Shown here one piece after another: positions 61,210 through 64,000 of a stretch of DNA of 64,000 bases. The notes under the pieces are model-generated. The model saw nothing but the letters and a program-made list of their open reading frames with translations, searched no databases and was not told where the DNA came from. A program made the translations under genes and the position numbers. Each line of letters starts with the position of its first letter. The stretch's first letter is position 1. The stretch is from Gloeopeniophorella convolvens (Eukaryota; Basidiomycota; Agaricomycetes; Russulales), in the NCBI GenBank assembly GCA_022496205.1, contig WTXD01000001.1, positions 1,364,001-1,428,000 of the forward strand, in the 5' to 3' direction.

Positions 61210-62870
61210 GGGCCGCACATATTGGGGTACACGCACTACATCGCATTTGATGCAATCGAAGTTCGGATCTTTGACGTGCTGGATCGCAGTGAGGCGGGAG
61301 GTGAGTGAGATTCATCGATAAGTGGAATTCCGTGTTTAGATCAACACGCGTTCACGAGGCACAAATACACTGCCAGCGGGCGCAACGCGGTTTCCAAGCG
61401 ATGTCCGAAATCTTGATAAAATACGCTCAGATCGCATAAAATCATAGTTAGCGGCCAGACGTTGAGGATATCGATGAAACCTATGAAATTCGTCAATCGC
61501 AACAGCTGAGCTTGAATTCTCATATTGCCCATTTGGATGGCATACCGGCGCCATCACCAGCACAAGAGCTTATCTGATCAGCCATGCGAGACTGCGGGTG
61601 ATCCGTAGCAATAAAAAATATTACACTGTTGAGGATTGAACATAGGATGCACGTACCAAGTATGATGCACTCCAATTACACCATTATAGCACAACACACA
61701 ATCCTCACATTGTACCATAAGTATAGCAGTTTGGGTATAGTTGGGTTCCTTTGGAAACTATTCTGCATCCTCACCAGCTGGCCTCGACGCAATAACAGAG
61801 CGCGAGGGGGATCGAGGCACGCGGGGGACGTTTCGAGAACAACTGGGTGGGATTACACGCGTGCACAAGCGCGTGAGTCAGAATCGCATTGCGCTCGTAA
61901 ATAATTAGTATGGACTGTCGATACGTCTTGAAAGAGTCTTCGTGTCTACTCTTGGGGCGCTAGGTGATAGGGAAGGGTGTCGCGGAATGAGGTGGTGAGG
62001 AGGCAGCAGACGAGCGGGGGATGGAGCGAGGCGTGCCGGCCGTGGAGCGCGACTCAGTGCAATTCCAACAAAATCCGCTAAGTGCCAATCATCGTTGCGA
62101 AAACGAGATTTTGCATTGCTTGTGATCTGCGATGACGGGGAAATCTATGAGAAAAAGGTGCTATGATGATCGTGGCATATAAAAATCATGCTTGGGCCGC
62201 TAACGCGTGAACCTCGAGATTGAAATCGTCGAAACCCGACAATTTGTCCGGCTACTCTCGAAGACACCGGAAATCTATGAGAAATCGCGTTGCGCCCGCT
62301 GGCAGTGTAGGTGCCTACCTCGCGCCTGCGTGGAAGCATTGCATTTTTCGCACGTGAACACGAGTTTGATGGTTTCGCATTGGTTTGGCACTCGACTCAT
62401 GGGATAATTTCTCGGCATTTACGAGCTTCGAGAGCCCGAACGCTGACAAGTGAAGGAAGCTCACGGGAGCCTACGGGAGCCCACCTTCAGGATGTGGTCA
62501 ACAAATGCCGGTTGTCTAACTCCGAAGTTGGTTCAACACCTTTCGTTTGAAGCTATCTCCCGTGAGTCCTACATAACGGGCGATCACAACCGCTCACAGG
62601 TGTAAAGGTTATGACCATTCGTACCCGTTAGCAAGGAAACGGCTGCCCAAGTTTCAGTAAGCTTCGTCAACAATAAGCTGTGAGCGATACCTCTGTATTT
62701 AAGTCGGGTACAGCAGCAGCAACGATCGCCTGTGGAGCATTGATCAAGATTTTTCCAATGGGCAGCGGACTTGCTATTTGGTTGACGATCTAGAGCGGAT
62801 CTGTGGAACGCAGACGCCTTGAGGGCACCCAAACGCGTAACGGCACCAACGACACCAATATTATATCTTT
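61210..62870. other. Intergenic stretch, no gene recognised
   Basis: AT-richer than the neighbours (about 61580-61760). Only short open frames. An exact 16-base direct repeat, GGAAATCTATGAGAAA, occurs at 62139-62154 and 62269-62284. This region separates P450 copy 2 from the second ceramidase and has no counterpart in the left arm. Confidence 0.4.
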
Positions 62871-62881
62871 GTTGGTATGGA

Positions 62882-63182
62882 CTACGCACCTCTGGCTACG
62901 AAGTTGACAGATCGAGTTAAAGGAAGGAGCTGAGGGTAACGAAGAGGAGGTTCGGGGAGGTTCATCATGACATCTCCGGTCACGACGGGTAGCATGGTCA
63001 GAATGAAGTGCAACGCCTGTGGAGTCGGTAGACGGGCTGGGGAGGTTGTAGGTTCCAAATAGTCCTGCAAAGCCACACGCCGAGCAAGCTGCAAGGGTCC
63101 TCAATGAATAGACAACAGCCCTATGCAAGGAAGGTTTTCCGGTAAAGTATTCCTGCCGTGCGAGATATACAAGGACATACAT
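62882..63182 (-). pseudogene. Possible membrane-protein fragment (DUF6534-like)
   Basis: Minus-strand frames give LHRAVVYSLRTLAACSACGF and, in another frame, ALHFILTMLPVVTGDVMMNL. Together these loosely recall the last two membrane segments of DUF6534-type proteins such as the one at 1308-3010. The two parts are in different frames with no clear intron, and no N-terminal part was found. Weak evidence. Confidence 0.22.
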
Positions 63183-63849
63183 GGAGATACGCTAGACGAT
63201 TATCCGCGAGCGATATAGTGAAGTTGTTGGTAACCCTATGTCTCCCTGCATGGCGTTTCCTCATGCTCAGGAGACACAGCTAAAATCCGACGTCAATTGA
63301 TGAAGGGACTAAGATCAGCCACAACTCCGTTGACAGGAAACAAATACGCACAGAGGTTTTCGGGTGAATCGCACTAGGAACCCGCTCCGCATTCACCTCA
63401 AGGCCGGCTAGGACCACGACCCAATGAAACTGCAGCTGTAGGCGGAGGAACACACAGAACCCCGACGAAGCCAAGCCAGACAATCAACCGGCCACCGAAG
63501 TCATCAGTTCGCCTGTGGCGGAGACGAAGGTCGATCCGTCTGCCCCAAAGTGGCAGGTAGAGTCTGGGCAGATGTTGCTTCGTGACCTTTCGTGACATGG
63601 GCCAGCATGGGCCCCGAGCAAGGCCGTTGCCAGCCAAGTTGGCCTTAAGACAATTATATAATGTTTCCGTTTCCGGTCACCACTTACATATCACAGGAGC
63701 GACTTCGGCCCGTCCGCGTCAGGTCCTGGGCTCTGAGCACAATGTGTGCCGCACTGTCGCACCTAAGTACCGGTACCGGTCCCAATTATCTGGTTGCTAC
63801 GCCGTGCGCATCCCAGCCTGTGGAGAGGGCCTAACATACACTTCGCCAG

Positions 63850-64000
63850 GCAAGCTACCAGTTTTCGCGCTACATTACAGAGATATTCAACACATTCTCC
63901 AATCTCTTCTTCGTCTTCGTTTCAGTACTAGTCTACGGCTCGGGCGCCCGCGTATCCTCCCAGCAGTCTCTTCCCTCTCGTTATCTTATCGGGTTAGCTC
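63850..64000 (+). CDS. Second alkaline ceramidase, partial at window edge
   Basis: After an acceptor CCAG at 63849 the frame reads ASYQFSRYITEIFNTFSNLF, then ARVSSQQSLPSRYLIGLA to the window end. This is clearly the second exon of the ceramidase seen at 49172 (ANYQFSRYVAEVSNTFSNIF; ARVSSQNSLPSRYLIGFA). There is a three-residue difference around VLVYGSG. The first exon with HPGHWGPVTATLDWC was not found in the preceding 200 bases, so the 5' end may be altered or the copy may be truncated. It stands in mirror position to the left ceramidase relative to the P450 pair. Confidence 0.6.

Overview
The window is nuclear DNA of a filamentous basidiomycete, most likely a wood-rotting member of the Agaricomycetes (Polyporales-like). 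Genes are broken by many short introns of about 42 to 60 bases with GT..AG ends. Recognisable genes include a short-type class II manganese peroxidase, a basidiomycete DUF6534-type membrane protein, a DHHC acyltransferase and a B-type NRAMP metal transporter. No prokaryotic, viral or plasmid signature was seen. Coordinates given for spliced genes are start codon to stop codon including introns; exon joins were worked out by eye.

Layout. 1-1.3 kb: no gene recognised. 1.3-3.0 kb: DUF6534-like membrane protein (+). 3.9-6.2 kb: GMC oxidoreductase of the aryl-alcohol-oxidase type (-). 8.5-9.7 kb: CutC (+). 10.0-12.0 kb: acyl-CoA delta-9 desaturase with a cytochrome b5 tail (+), whose third histidine box depends on a 3-base micro-exon. 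12.5-14.4 kb: H/ACA snoRNP factor NAF1 (+). 14.7-16.8 kb: probable Sas4-like chromatin protein (+).

17.1-39.2 kb is the unusual part: about 22 kb of tandemly duplicated genes that I could not match to a described system. Three protein families (called A, B and C here) share one short N-terminal helical motif, K-x2-C-x2-L-x3-K-x2-E-x2-R-x2-E-[LY], joined to different C-terminal parts. A carries a twin Cys cluster, B a basic nuclear-type tail, and C a DUF6697-like domain. There are two A genes, two B genes and five C genes, plus decayed pieces of A, of a divergently paired mitochondrial-type gene (D), and of spacer blocks. Most members carry basic nuclear-localisation-like stretches, so they are probably nuclear proteins made by repeated local duplication.

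39.7-47.8 kb is ordinary housekeeping: DHHC palmitoyltransferase PFA4 (+), double-bromodomain RSC4-like protein (-), F-box protein (+), mitochondrial elongation factor Ts (+).

48-64 kb is an inverted duplication. An alkaline ceramidase and a cytochrome P450 stand head to head on the left. A mirror copy of the P450, and further out the start of a second ceramidase, stand on the right. The loop between the arms holds an NRAMP transporter (-) and a secreted manganese peroxidase (+). A manganese-type transporter next to a Mn-using peroxidase, bracketed by duplicated P450 genes, is a lignin-decay-flavoured neighbourhood.
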